From positions 62,001 through 126,000 of the forward strand of contig ATWD01000003.1 in the NCBI GenBank assembly GCA_000421065.1: 64,000 nt of DNA. Direction: 5' to 3'. Every line of letters starts with the position of its first letter. Position 1 is the stretch's first letter. This document shows positions 8,094 to 16,770 of the stretch, in pieces. The notes beneath the pieces were generated by a model. It worked only from the letters and a program-made list of their open reading frames with translations, searched no databases and was not told where the DNA came from. The position numbers were made by a program, and so were the translations under genes. This stretch comes from Acidobacteriaceae bacterium TAA 166 (GTDB lineage: Bacteria > Acidobacteriota > Terriglobia > Terriglobales > Acidobacteriaceae).

Positions 8094-10256
8094 ATGGTCT
8101 CGGCAAAGACGAGTAAAGCGTTCACTGCAATCATGTCCTTAGCAGGCATTCTTGGATGTGCCTGGACGGTAACCGCCGCCACACGTGCTTCCACCACCTC
8201 GTCAGACGAGGTCGTCGCAGATTGGCGAACCTATGGAGGGCAACCCGCGAACGACCACTACTCCCCGTTGCGCCAGATCAACAAGGCCAACGTTGCGAAG
8301 TTGAAGGTTGCATGGACCTATGAAACGGGCGAAGACGGTGGCATGGAAACCAGTCCGCTCGTCGTTGGGAAGGTCCTGTACACCTACACTCCCTCCCAGA
8401 AAGTGATCGCGCTCGATGCGGCGACCGGCAAACTCCTGTGGAAGTTTGATTCGGGGATCACTGCCGAGCAGCCCACGCGAGGGCTTTCGTATTGGACTGA
8501 CGGAAAACAGGCCCGGCTATTCGCCGGCATCATGAACTACCTCTACGCCCTCGACCCGGAGACAGGCAAGCCAATTCCTGGTTTCGGGGAGGATGGCCGC
8601 ATTGACCTTCGAAAGGGTCTTCGCGGAGACTACCATCTCCAGTCGATCGCGCTGACGACTCCGGGGATCGTCTATAAAGACCTGATTATTGTCGGTGGGG
8701 AGATGCCTGAGACTTTGCCGGCATCGGCCGGCGATATCCGCGCCTACGATGTTCACACAGGCGAAACGCGATGGACATTCCACACGATTCCTCATCCTGG
8801 CGAACCGGGATACGAGACTTGGCCGGCGGATGCCTGGGAGCACTCTGGTGCGGCGAACAACTGGTCCGGAATGAGTCTCGACGTGGAGAGAGGGATTGTG
8901 TATGTCCCTACGGGGTCCGCGGCTTTCGACTTCTATGGTGGCGACCGTCTGGGCAACAACCTATTCGCCAATACCCTGCTGGCGCTTGACGCCAACACCG
9001 GCAAGAGACTTTGGCATTTTCAAGGCGTTCATCACGATATTTGGGACAGAGACTTTCCTTCAGCTCCCTCACTCCTGACTGTTGTTCATAATGGGCGGAA
9101 GGTTGACGCGATTGCCCAGACGACAAAACAGGGGTTTCTGTATCTCTTCGACCGCACAACGGGCGAGCCGCTCTTTCCGATCGAGGAACAAAATTATCCG
9201 GCGAGTGCGACCCCGGGTGAGGTGACGTCGCCCACTCAGCCTCACCCGTTGAAGCCTGAGCCATATGCGCGTCAGATCCTGACCGAAGACCAGCTTACGA
9301 ACCGCACTCCCGAAGCGCACGCATGGGCACTTAAGCAGTTCCGGACCTTCCGCAGTGAAGGACAGTTCGTGCCCTTTGGTTTGGACAAGCAAACAGTCGT
9401 CTTCCCAGGATTCGATGGCGGCGCCGAGTGGGGAGGCCCGGCGGTAGACATTAAGAGCGGGGTCATTTATGTAAACGCGAATGAGATGGCCTGGACCGGG
9501 GGGCTCCAACGCAATGACTCCGCCAGTAGTCCTGGAGAAGCGACATACCGAAGCCAATGCAGCGTCTGCCACGGGGCCGATCGTGCTGGGTCTCCCCCGG
9601 GCTTTCCCTCTCTAGTTGAGATAGACAAGCGACTGTCGGACGATCAGGTTAAATCAGTCGTTCATCACGGCAAGGGGAGGATGCCCACTTTCCCCAGCCT
9701 AAGCGACTCGCAACTTGATCAACTGCTTGCGTATCTGAAAAACCCCACAGACGCGACAGGGAATTCCGCCGGGGACAAGAAAGAGATGGAAGCTGTTGCC
9801 GGTGCTCCGACACGGAAGTCCGGTCCACAATACAGCTTCACCGGCTATCGAAAGTTCCTCGACCCGGATCACTATCCTGCGATCGCGCCACCTTGGGGCA
9901 CCTTGAATGCCATCGATCTCAACACCGGGGAATATCTGTGGAAGGTCCCCCTGGGTGAGTATCCGGCGTTGGCTGCCCAAGGGGTCAAGAATACGGGCTC
10001 CGAGAACTATGGAGGGCCGATCGTCACTGCTAGTGGCCTCGTATTTATAGGCGCAAGCCTCTACGACTACAAGTTCCATGCGTTCGACGCGCGTTCCGGA
10101 AAGCTTCTCTGGGAGACGAAGCTGCCATACGCAGGGAGAGCCACGCCGGCGACGTACATGGTCAATGGAAAGCAGTTTGTGGTCGTGGCCACGGGCGGAG
10201 GACGTTATCAGATCGCGCCGGCCAAAGGTGTGTACGTGGCGTTCGCTCTGCCCTAA
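8094..10256 (+). CDS. Secreted PQQ-dependent aldose dehydrogenase with cytochrome c domain
   Basis: A periplasmic quinoprotein that should oxidise aldoses to lactones and pass electrons through its own heme c. The reading frame is open from 7863, but the ATG at 8094 starts a clean signal peptide (AFTAIMSLAGILGCAWTVTAA) with AGGG ahead, giving 720 aa. It has a PQQ beta-propeller (DWRTYGGQPANDHYSPLRQI, the LDAATGKLLWKFD and LDANTGKRLWHFQ tryptophan-docking repeats, HHDIWDRDFPSAPSL). A cytochrome c insertion follows, with heme motif CSVCH at residues 489-493 and a likely Met ligand in GRMPTFPSLS, and propeller blades then resume to the C terminus. The gene follows xylose dehydrogenase by 133 bases on the same strand. 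Glucose is the textbook substrate of this group; xylose is suggested by context only. Confidence 0.87.
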   Translation: MVSAKTSKAFTAIMSLAGILGCAWTVTAATRASTTSSDEVVADWRTYGGQPANDHYSPLRQINKANVAKLKVAWTYETGEDGGMETSPLVVGKVLYTYTPSQKVIALDAATGKLLWKFDSGITAEQPTRGLSYWTDGKQARLFAGIMNYLYALDPETGKPIPGFGEDGRIDLRKGLRGDYHLQSIALTTPGIVYKDLIIVGGEMPETLPASAGDIRAYDVHTGETRWTFHTIPHPGEPGYETWPADAWEHSGAANNWSGMSLDVERGIVYVPTGSAAFDFYGGDRLGNNLFANTLLALDANTGKRLWHFQGVHHDIWDRDFPSAPSLLTVVHNGRKVDAIAQTTKQGFLYLFDRTTGEPLFPIEEQNYPASATPGEVTSPTQPHPLKPEPYARQILTEDQLTNRTPEAHAWALKQFRTFRSEGQFVPFGLDKQTVVFPGFDGGAEWGGPAVDIKSGVIYVNANEMAWTGGLQRNDSASSPGEATYRSQCSVCHGADRAGSPPGFPSLVEIDKRLSDDQVKSVVHHGKGRMPTFPSLSDSQLDQLLAYLKNPTDATGNSAGDKKEMEAVAGAPTRKSGPQYSFTGYRKFLDPDHYPAIAPPWGTLNAIDLNTGEYLWKVPLGEYPALAAQGVKNTGSENYGGPIVTASGLVFIGASLYDYKFHAFDARSGKLLWETKLPYAGRATPATYMVNGKQFVVVATGGGRYQIAPAKGVYVAFALP

Positions 10257-10325
10257 CGGGTGATGAAGATTCAGACCACAGATGTTTGATATCGCAGCAA
10301 GAAGCTGAAAGAGAAGGGAACAACC

Positions 10326-11237
10326 ATGATCAAGCCGATTAGCCGTAGATCGTTCATGCGCACAAGTGCCGCTACGTTAGCAGGCATATCCGTCAGCGGC
10401 TCACTGACAAAAAGCCTTCAGGCTGAGCCGCTGGTGAACTATCCAGGAATTCAGCTCTACACGGTCGACAAAGAGCTCAAGGCTGACGTCCCTAAAACGC
10501 TGAAGATCATTCACGACATCGGCTACAAAGAAGTCGAAGGCGCAGGGTTTGCAGGACTGTCTGCAAAACAGTTCCGAGCCGCCTTGGACGATGCGGGACT
10601 CAAGTGCAACAGCACGCATTTCTTCAATTTCGGCGACGGCGATCCATCTGCAATCTTCGAAGACGCAAACACCCTTGGGGTGAGGTATGTAGTGAGTTCC
10701 TTCATTGGAAAGTTCGGCCGCAACCATGAGGGTGGCGAGGCTGGGGCGGAGGAGTATAAGGCGATGGCGGACTTCTTCAACCAGCTCGGCACGTCCGCGA
10801 AAAAGGCGGGCCTTCAACTTGCCTATCACAACCACAACACGGAGTTCAGGGATCTGGGTCAAGGCAAGGTCGGCTACGACGTATTTGTTGAAAACACCGA
10901 TGCTGCGTTGGTTAAGCTGGAACTCGATTGTGGATGGATGGTCGCAGCCGGTCACAATCCGATTGACTACTTCAAGCGCTATCCGAATCGCTACCGCATG
11001 GTGCACATCAAGGACTTCGCGCCCACTGCCCAACCGAGCACATCGTTAAAGCGCTCCGAGGTGCCGCAGGGGGTGGTGCTCGGCACCGGATACATCAAGT
11101 ACAGCCCTATTCTCATCGCGGCCAAGGCTGCAGGAGTAGAGCACTTCTTCGTGGAGCAAGAGCCACCATTTATCGGAACGACCGCAGTCGAAGCCGCTAC
11201 CAAGGATTACCAATACCTGGTAGCACTCTCAAGGTAG
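10326..11237 (+). CDS. Tat-exported sugar phosphate isomerase/epimerase-like TIM barrel (AP endonuclease 2 superfamily)
   Basis: A 303-aa protein with a twin-arginine signal (SRRSFMRTSAATLAGIS, residues 6-22) and a xylose-isomerase-like TIM barrel. The barrel metal-site elements are recognisable: GIQLYTV, THFFNF, LAYHNHNTEF, LELDCGWM, MVHIKDF and FFVEQE. Proteins of this group are usually annotated sugar phosphate isomerase/epimerase, but an exported one cannot act on phosphosugars, so the real substrate is probably a free sugar or sugar acid. AAGGGA precedes the ATG. It is the last gene of the xylose unit, 69 bases after the PQQ dehydrogenase, so epimerisation or isomerisation of a periplasmic xylose-derived compound is a testable inference. 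Confidence 0.82.
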   Translation: MIKPISRRSFMRTSAATLAGISVSGSLTKSLQAEPLVNYPGIQLYTVDKELKADVPKTLKIIHDIGYKEVEGAGFAGLSAKQFRAALDDAGLKCNSTHFFNFGDGDPSAIFEDANTLGVRYVVSSFIGKFGRNHEGGEAGAEEYKAMADFFNQLGTSAKKAGLQLAYHNHNTEFRDLGQGKVGYDVFVENTDAALVKLELDCGWMVAAGHNPIDYFKRYPNRYRMVHIKDFAPTAQPSTSLKRSEVPQGVVLGTGYIKYSPILIAAKAAGVEHFFVEQEPPFIGTTAVEAATKDYQYLVALSR

Positions 11238-11240
11238 ACT

Positions 11241-11490
11241 CCGTCGAGCTTCAGCATTTTGATGTTCGATATCCCATTCTTTTCTGCGATCGCAAGACTG
11301 CACAGGCCCACGGTGGACTTCCTTCTCCCCCACGTCCTTCTCATCAATCGCAAAGGTGTCGTAGTCGAGGAGAGCGCCGATTCCGAGGCAGAGATTGAGC
11401 AGAAGATCTTGAAGGCACTCGCCTCCAGGAAGAGGCCGTGACACAAATATTGACTCGAACGGCTACTCAGTGAGGATCGAGGACTAGAGA
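11241..11490 (+). pseudogene. Frameshifted 3' fragment of a TlpA-like thioredoxin gene
   Basis: This stretch is a diverged copy of the 3' third of the intact gene at 24759-25331 and of the sequence just after its stop. Matching words include TTCGATACCCCATTCT versus TTCGATATCCCATTCT, AAGACTGC, GGACTTCCTTCTC, CATCAATCG, and GTCGAGGAGAGCGC. The fragment reads VRYPILFCDRKTAQAHGGLPS in one frame, loses two bases near the CCTTCTCCCCC run, and continues INRKGVVVEESADSEAEIEQ in another, so it cannot encode a thioredoxin. The CxxC half is absent. Likeness continues past the stop to ACTAGAGAG. It lies just after the TIM-barrel gene. Confidence 0.75.
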
Positions 11491-11601
11491 GTACCGTCTT
11501 CCGAATTCAGTTGTTTCGGTGGAAGCAGCTATGCGTACCCAGTAATGAACTCCGGTGTCGTGATCGAGGCCATGCACGTTGCTTAACCTTGATCGGAGCC
11601 G

Positions 11602-12912
11602 TTATGGATATGTGCGCCACGCAAGAACCGTGCTTTTCGCTGCGCTGCCATTGAAGTTGTTCGTTCCTAGCACGATCTCGAAGTGCGGGATCGAACCATC
11701 TGAACGGCGGATGGGATCCAAAAATGGTGATAACTGTGAATCATCAGATACAAAGTCCCAAGCGCTCTCTGTGCCCGCCATGGAGGTTCCCTCCAGGATC
11801 AGGGCGTTGCCATCGCCATTAAGATTTGGTAAGTAAGCAACGACTCCATAAACGCGATGCTGGGCATCGGCATAGACGGAATCCCAACGCGGTGCTTCTT
11901 TGTCTCTTGGGGCGCGATTGAGCACCGACATGACTTTACGTGCGCGATCATTGGAGAAGACAAAATTCATGCGCGGTTCGAACATCTGTACCCAGGGATT
12001 GGCCTCGGTAGCTCCTATTAGAACAACGTTACCTTCCTTGAAGTCATTGGGCCGTACGTCTCTTGCGAAGCGTATGACGAGCTTGCTCGTCTGCTCCTCA
12101 GCATGCAGATCAAGAGCGTGGACGATTTCGAGATCGACATTCGACGTATAGCGCCTGCTGCTCAGATCGCCTGCCAGTTCCAACGAAGGCATCGCAGGCG
12201 TCGATAGCTGAGCCCGGAAGTTTCCAGCGATGTACTCGGATAAATCGAGCTCCCGGCCTGTGATGCCGTGCCACATCACTAAACCGCTGTCCCCGGTAAC
12301 GACCAAGGTGGGTTGATCGGCGCGAAATATCTGACTCCAAAGCGGGTGAACGTGCCTGCTCTTTCTGGACAATCCGCGATAGTGAAGAAACATCCCCAGC
12401 ATGCTCATTGACAGAATGGCGACTAGAATCCACGCGAGTCGGGATTTCGCGGTACGTGGCACATTGGTTTCGTCCGGAAGCCGAGGCGGGTTCACGGGCA
12501 CGCTCACAGGCGGCCCCGAAAGAACCGCGGGAACTGCTTCCTTTGGTGTCCGCGGAACAAAGAAGGGCACATAGCCCCCCTTGGGTATAACGATCCTGAC
12601 CGGCTCGTCGACTCCCTCGGTCTCGAAATAGAGATCGAGTTTCTGACGAAGACGGCTGGCTTGAGTCCGCACGATGCCGTCGATTGAGGAATCGTAGTCG
12701 GCTGACCGACCAAACAGCGCCGCACCAATCTTCTGCTCGCTTATCTCAGATTCACGACCCTCGAGTGCAATGTCGCAGATGTAGACCAGCAGGCTCGAAA
12801 TCCGTTCGGCTTTCGAAAAGAGAGGTGACGCAATGATGCGATCCACCAACTCGCGACGTGAATCGGTCGACGAGGTGCCGAAAGAAACGCCCTCTCTGTT
12901 ACTGGAGATCAT
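11602..12912 (-). CDS. Membrane-anchored winged-helix transcriptional regulator, acidobacterial type
   Basis: A 436-aa protein with an N-terminal DNA-binding part and a C-terminal extracytoplasmic part. Residues about 20-115 (RRELVDRIIASPLFSKAERI, SEISEQKIGAALFGRSADYD, GIVRTQASRLRQKLDLYFET, IVIPKGGYVPFF) form the winged-helix module often seen at the N terminus of large acidobacterial regulators. A proline-rich linker leads to one transmembrane helix (LAWILVAILSMSMLGMFLHY, about 160-180). The remaining 250 residues are predicted outside the membrane and match no family I recognise. This topology resembles CadC/ToxR, where an outside signal controls a cytoplasmic DNA-binding head. It is divergent from the TonB receptor at 13163, with overlapping dyads between them, so it probably controls that receptor. 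Confidence 0.75.
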   Translation of the reverse strand: MISSNREGVSFGTSSTDSRRELVDRIIASPLFSKAERISSLLVYICDIALEGRESEISEQKIGAALFGRSADYDSSIDGIVRTQASRLRQKLDLYFETEGVDEPVRIVIPKGGYVPFFVPRTPKEAVPAVLSGPPVSVPVNPPRLPDETNVPRTAKSRLAWILVAILSMSMLGMFLHYRGLSRKSRHVHPLWSQIFRADQPTLVVTGDSGLVMWHGITGRELDLSEYIAGNFRAQLSTPAMPSLELAGDLSSRRYTSNVDLEIVHALDLHAEEQTSKLVIRFARDVRPNDFKEGNVVLIGATEANPWVQMFEPRMNFVFSNDRARKVMSVLNRAPRDKEAPRWDSVYADAQHRVYGVVAYLPNLNGDGNALILEGTSMAGTESAWDFVSDDSQLSPFLDPIRRSDGSIPHFEIVLGTNNFNGSAAKSTVLAWRTYP

Positions 12913-12983
12913 GGTTGACCACGCGGAACTCTAGTTGAGCAAAGTCATGTGAATCAAGTGTCAACGGATTGAAACATTCTGTT

Positions 12984-13009
12984 CACTGTAACGGGTGACA
13001 GTGACACCC
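12984..13009. promoter_or_regulatory. Overlapping dyads, candidate operator
   Basis: CACTGT (12984-12989) and ACAGTG (12998-13003) form a perfect dyad with an 8-base spacer. It overlaps a second dyad GGGTG (12993-12997) / CACCC (13005-13009). The site is in the 250-base divergent region between the membrane regulator and the TonB receptor. Confidence 0.45.
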
Positions 13010-13162
13010 TAATGTAATCGGCTTGGTTTCAATCAGTTACCGGTTGTAACGCGATGTGGCTGTGAATAGCTTTGGAGGCTTTCAGCAACGGGTGCTACTT
13101 CTAACGAGCGGAAACAGACCAGATAGAGAACTGAGATCCGCCATCGCATTCAGGAGACCACC

Positions 13163-16100
13163 ATGCAAGCCAGCCTCAATATTCGAATACGAGCGATTCA
13201 ACCTCGATTCTTTCTCCAAGCTTTGTCTTGCCGACTATTGTTCTTCATCGTCATCTCGGGTTGTGTGATCTTCGGAGTTCCGCGAATCAGCGCGCAGCAG
13301 GTCTTCGGCTCCATCAATGGCAATGTCAAGGACCCCTCAGGCGCCGTCATCGCAGCGGGCACGGTGACTATCACCGAGACAACGAAGAACGTCGTTTACA
13401 AGACGACGACAAATGCGTCCGGATTCTATGGGCAGGGGCAGCTGGTACCCGGCACCTATAAGGTTACGATCGAGGCTCCCGGTTTCTCCAAGGTAGCTTC
13501 TACGGATCTAACGGTAAGCCTCGATGAAGTGACCCGCTTTGACGCAACCCTCGCTGTGGGTAGCGGAGGGGAGACCGTTCAAGTCACCAGCGCCGCCCCG
13601 CTGCTCGAAACCGACCGAGTCGATATAGCGACAGCGCTCACGTCCAAACAGATTCTTGCGATCCCAACCTACCAACGCAGCTTCCTCTCCCTCGAGTTCA
13701 TCACGCCGGGAGTCTTGACCAACCCTGCCAGCACCCAAACATCTGAAAATCCCCAAGGCAGCTTTCGAGCGCGGGTCAATTCTCAAGTATGGGGCACAAC
13801 CGGCTATCAGCTTGATGGAACGGATAATCAGGACGCTTGGCTGGGTTCCGCAATCATCAATCCTGATCCCGATTCTGTGGCGGAGTCCCGATTTTCGACC
13901 GAGAACTTTGATGCTGAGAACGGATATGTGGCGGGCGGCATGTTCGTTGCATCCACAAAGTCCGGAACCAATGCACTCCATGGGTCGCTCTTTGAATACC
14001 TCATCAACAACAGCCCCGGGTTCAAGACAGTTGGAGCGAATCCGTTTACCCAGCCAAATGGAGCGCCGCCGCTCAAGAACAACCAGTTTGGCGGCTCCAT
14101 CGGCGGTCGCATCATTCCGAACAAACTGTTCTTCTTCGGCGATATTCAGATACAGCGCCGGAATGAAGGCGACTCGCTCTTGACCACGGTGCCCACGGTC
14201 CGTGTTCAGAGCACCTGTGGCGCAACTTCGAGTGTGCCTTGCGATTTGAGCGAGTATCTGAGTGGCGGGGCGTTTCAGGTTTACGATCCGACGACCGGAA
14301 ACAGTAGCACGGGGCAGGGCCGTACGGCTTTCGCGAATAACCAGATTCCGTTAGCTCGACTCAGCTCGCAAGCGCAAGCCATCCTCAAGTATTTTCCGCT
14401 TCCAAATGTCCCCAACGCTAACCCGAATTATGTCAATAACTACATCGCAACGGCTTCACAGGTATTCAACGCACAGCAGTACAACACGCGCGAGGACTAC
14501 TATCTCAACGATAAGAACTTCATCTTTGGTCGTTATACGTTCGCAAAGTTCGCGCTGTCGGTTCCCGGAGCGTTTGGCTTTGCCGCGGGCGGCCCTGGCA
14601 TGGACAGCACCGGCTTTTCGGGACTCTCGAACGTCGATAATCAGAGCCTTTCTCTGGGGTACACACACATCTTCGATCCAAACCTAGTCAATGAGTTTCG
14701 GTTTGGATTTTACCGCTACAACGTACATGTTCTGCCTGGCGGGTATGGTACGACACCAGCTTCGGATGCAGGGATACCCGGACTGAATCTGGACAATACG
14801 GTCACCTCGGGAATGCCTGCTTTCTATATACCGGCAGCAAGCGGTGCAACGATCGACCTAGGCTACAGCAACACAGTGAACCGCTGCAATTGCACCCTCA
14901 CCGAGCGGGAGAAAGAGTTTCAGCTCGTCGACAATCTGACCAAGATATTTGGAAACCATAGTCTCAAGCTTGGTGTGGATCTTAAGCGCACTGCAAATCT
15001 TCGTGTTCCCAGTGACAGCCATCGTGCGGGAGAGTTAACTTTCGCCGCTGGCTACACGGGCCTAGGCAATGCCAATGGCGGCAGCACGAATGGCCTGGGA
15101 CTAGCTACCTTCCTTCTCGGACAAACGACGACCTTTGCGCGTTACGTGAGCACGATCAACGATGCAACTGCTTACTTAGACCGAGCTCACTTTTATGCGC
15201 AGGATACCTGGCATGCAACACCGAAGCTGACTCTCAGCTACGGCATCCGATGGGAACTCACGCTTCCGGAAGCGACCGATCGCGGCAAAGGAGGTCTACT
15301 CGATCTCAATACGGGTAACGTCGATATCTTTGGAGAAGGGGGTAACTCCTCGCGGGGCTACCAGCAGACCGCTTACGACAATTTCGCGCCGCGTATCGGC
15401 GTCGCCTATCAGCTGACTCCGAAGACAGTTGTTCGGGCAGGTTACGGATGGGCGTATAGCTCAGGTTGGGCGGGTTCGAACTTCAGTGAAGCCAACATCA
15501 CGCTTCCGGTCATCTTGGCGCAGTCCAACTCTCCGGCCAACTCCTCTCTCGGGGTATTCAATCTCGCTTCTGGTCCACCTGCCGCCGTCTTCCCTCAGGA
15601 CAATAACGGGCAAATGGCTCTCCCGAACAACATCACTGCTGCGGCACGTCCGCATCACCAGACTTTGCCTGTCGTTTATGCCTATAACGCGGCGATCCAG
15701 CGGCAGCTCACGGACCGAATCGCTGTCACGGCCGCCTACGTCGGTAACTCCGGACGGCATACGTTCAATGACGTCGATTCAAACATCAATGCGAACCAAG
15801 CTGCCTTTGCGCCTGGCGTGAGCAACCAAAACATGCTCAAGCCATACTTCGCGAAGTATGGTTGGACCCAGTCGATTACTTACTTCTGCAACTGTGCCGT
15901 TAGCCAGTACAACTCGCTGCAGGCCTCGGTCGATGTACGGAACTACCACGGTTACTCAGCTCAGGGGACCTACGTCTACCAACGTGCGTATGGCGATGGG
16001 TATCCAGCACAGAACGGAAACTTCGCGTCCTACACCATGCTGTACAACCGCCCCTTGGGTCGTGGGGACGAAAATTACACTCCCCGTACCCAGGTGATTG

Positions 16101-16648
16101 TTGTACAGGACTTCGAGATACCCTTCGGCAAGGGTCATTCTTTGGGAAACAATGCCGGAACCCTCGCCACCGATCTGCTGGGCGGGTGGCGACTCTCAGG
16201 GGTTACTACTGTCCTCAGTGGAGAGCCCTTTGCGGTAGGCATCGGGACTTATCCCACCGGATATGCTTTTCCGAGCGTCGGCCCGAACTTTCCCGACCGC
16301 GGGACAGCCTCACCTTACGCTGGTGCCGCCCACAACCGCACGCAGTGGTTCAAGGGTGGGCTTGGCGGAGCCTTCTTGCTCCCCGCACCCAACACATTCG
16401 GAAACTACGGATTCAACAACCTCTACGGCCCAAGCTTTGTCAATCAAGATCTCGCTGCTAGCAAGAGTGTGAAAGTTGCCGAGAGATATAACTTCACCTT
16501 GCGCGCGGACGCTTTCAACGTATTCAACCACACGAACCTTGGATTGCCGGATGCAACGGTCACCGATGCAACGGCCGGAAAGATTACCAGCCTGGCTCCT
16601 GGGGCTAATATGCGCCGTCTGCAGTTCGCCCTACGGATGGATTTCTAA
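13163..16648 (+). CDS. TonB-dependent receptor, Oar-like with carboxypeptidase-regulatory-like domain
   Basis: Outer-membrane receptor of 1161 aa. A long signal peptide (LLFFIVISGCVIFGVPRISAQ, ending near residue 45) is followed by a CarboxypepD_reg-like domain (GSINGNVKDPSGAVIAAGTV to about residue 135), a plug (FISLEFITPGV-like segment, GYQLDGTDNQDAWLGSAIIN, STKSGTNALHGSLFEYLINN) and a barrel ending FALRMDF. CAGGAG precedes the ATG. It shares a divergent intergenic region with the membrane-anchored regulator and is followed by a secreted His-rich protein and a GDPD-chitinase fusion on the same strand. These neighbours suggest import of a polymer breakdown product, but nothing in the receptor itself identifies the ligand. 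Confidence 0.9.
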   Translation: MQASLNIRIRAIQPRFFLQALSCRLLFFIVISGCVIFGVPRISAQQVFGSINGNVKDPSGAVIAAGTVTITETTKNVVYKTTTNASGFYGQGQLVPGTYKVTIEAPGFSKVASTDLTVSLDEVTRFDATLAVGSGGETVQVTSAAPLLETDRVDIATALTSKQILAIPTYQRSFLSLEFITPGVLTNPASTQTSENPQGSFRARVNSQVWGTTGYQLDGTDNQDAWLGSAIINPDPDSVAESRFSTENFDAENGYVAGGMFVASTKSGTNALHGSLFEYLINNSPGFKTVGANPFTQPNGAPPLKNNQFGGSIGGRIIPNKLFFFGDIQIQRRNEGDSLLTTVPTVRVQSTCGATSSVPCDLSEYLSGGAFQVYDPTTGNSSTGQGRTAFANNQIPLARLSSQAQAILKYFPLPNVPNANPNYVNNYIATASQVFNAQQYNTREDYYLNDKNFIFGRYTFAKFALSVPGAFGFAAGGPGMDSTGFSGLSNVDNQSLSLGYTHIFDPNLVNEFRFGFYRYNVHVLPGGYGTTPASDAGIPGLNLDNTVTSGMPAFYIPAASGATIDLGYSNTVNRCNCTLTEREKEFQLVDNLTKIFGNHSLKLGVDLKRTANLRVPSDSHRAGELTFAAGYTGLGNANGGSTNGLGLATFLLGQTTTFARYVSTINDATAYLDRAHFYAQDTWHATPKLTLSYGIRWELTLPEATDRGKGGLLDLNTGNVDIFGEGGNSSRGYQQTAYDNFAPRIGVAYQLTPKTVVRAGYGWAYSSGWAGSNFSEANITLPVILAQSNSPANSSLGVFNLASGPPAAVFPQDNNGQMALPNNITAAARPHHQTLPVVYAYNAAIQRQLTDRIAVTAAYVGNSGRHTFNDVDSNINANQAAFAPGVSNQNMLKPYFAKYGWTQSITYFCNCAVSQYNSLQASVDVRNYHGYSAQGTYVYQRAYGDGYPAQNGNFASYTMLYNRPLGRGDENYTPRTQVIVVQDFEIPFGKGHSLGNNAGTLATDLLGGWRLSGVTTVLSGEPFAVGIGTYPTGYAFPSVGPNFPDRGTASPYAGAAHNRTQWFKGGLGGAFLLPAPNTFGNYGFNNLYGPSFVNQDLAASKSVKVAERYNFTLRADAFNVFNHTNLGLPDATVTDATAGKITSLAPGANMRRLQFALRMDF

Positions 16649-16652
16649 TTCG

Positions 16653-16689
16653 TGCCGACTAGCCTCGGAGAGATCAGGACTAGTCGGCA
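16653..16689 (+). terminator. Hairpin after second TonB receptor
   Basis: A perfect 10-bp stem TGCCGACTAG / CTAGTCGGCA begins 5 bases after the receptor stop. No T-run follows, so it may act as a processing or stability element rather than an intrinsic terminator. Confidence 0.5.
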
Positions 16690-16770
16690 ACAACACCTTT
16701 GTGAGGTTTCAACCATTACACATCCGCTCCATACCGCCAGCCCGAAAGGCGGAAGAGCACTCGGAGAAAG

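Noticed and set aside
11259..11441. 60-aa ORF as a separate small gene
   Set aside because: Its two halves correspond to different frames of the TlpA-like gene at 24759, so it is a frameshifted remnant.
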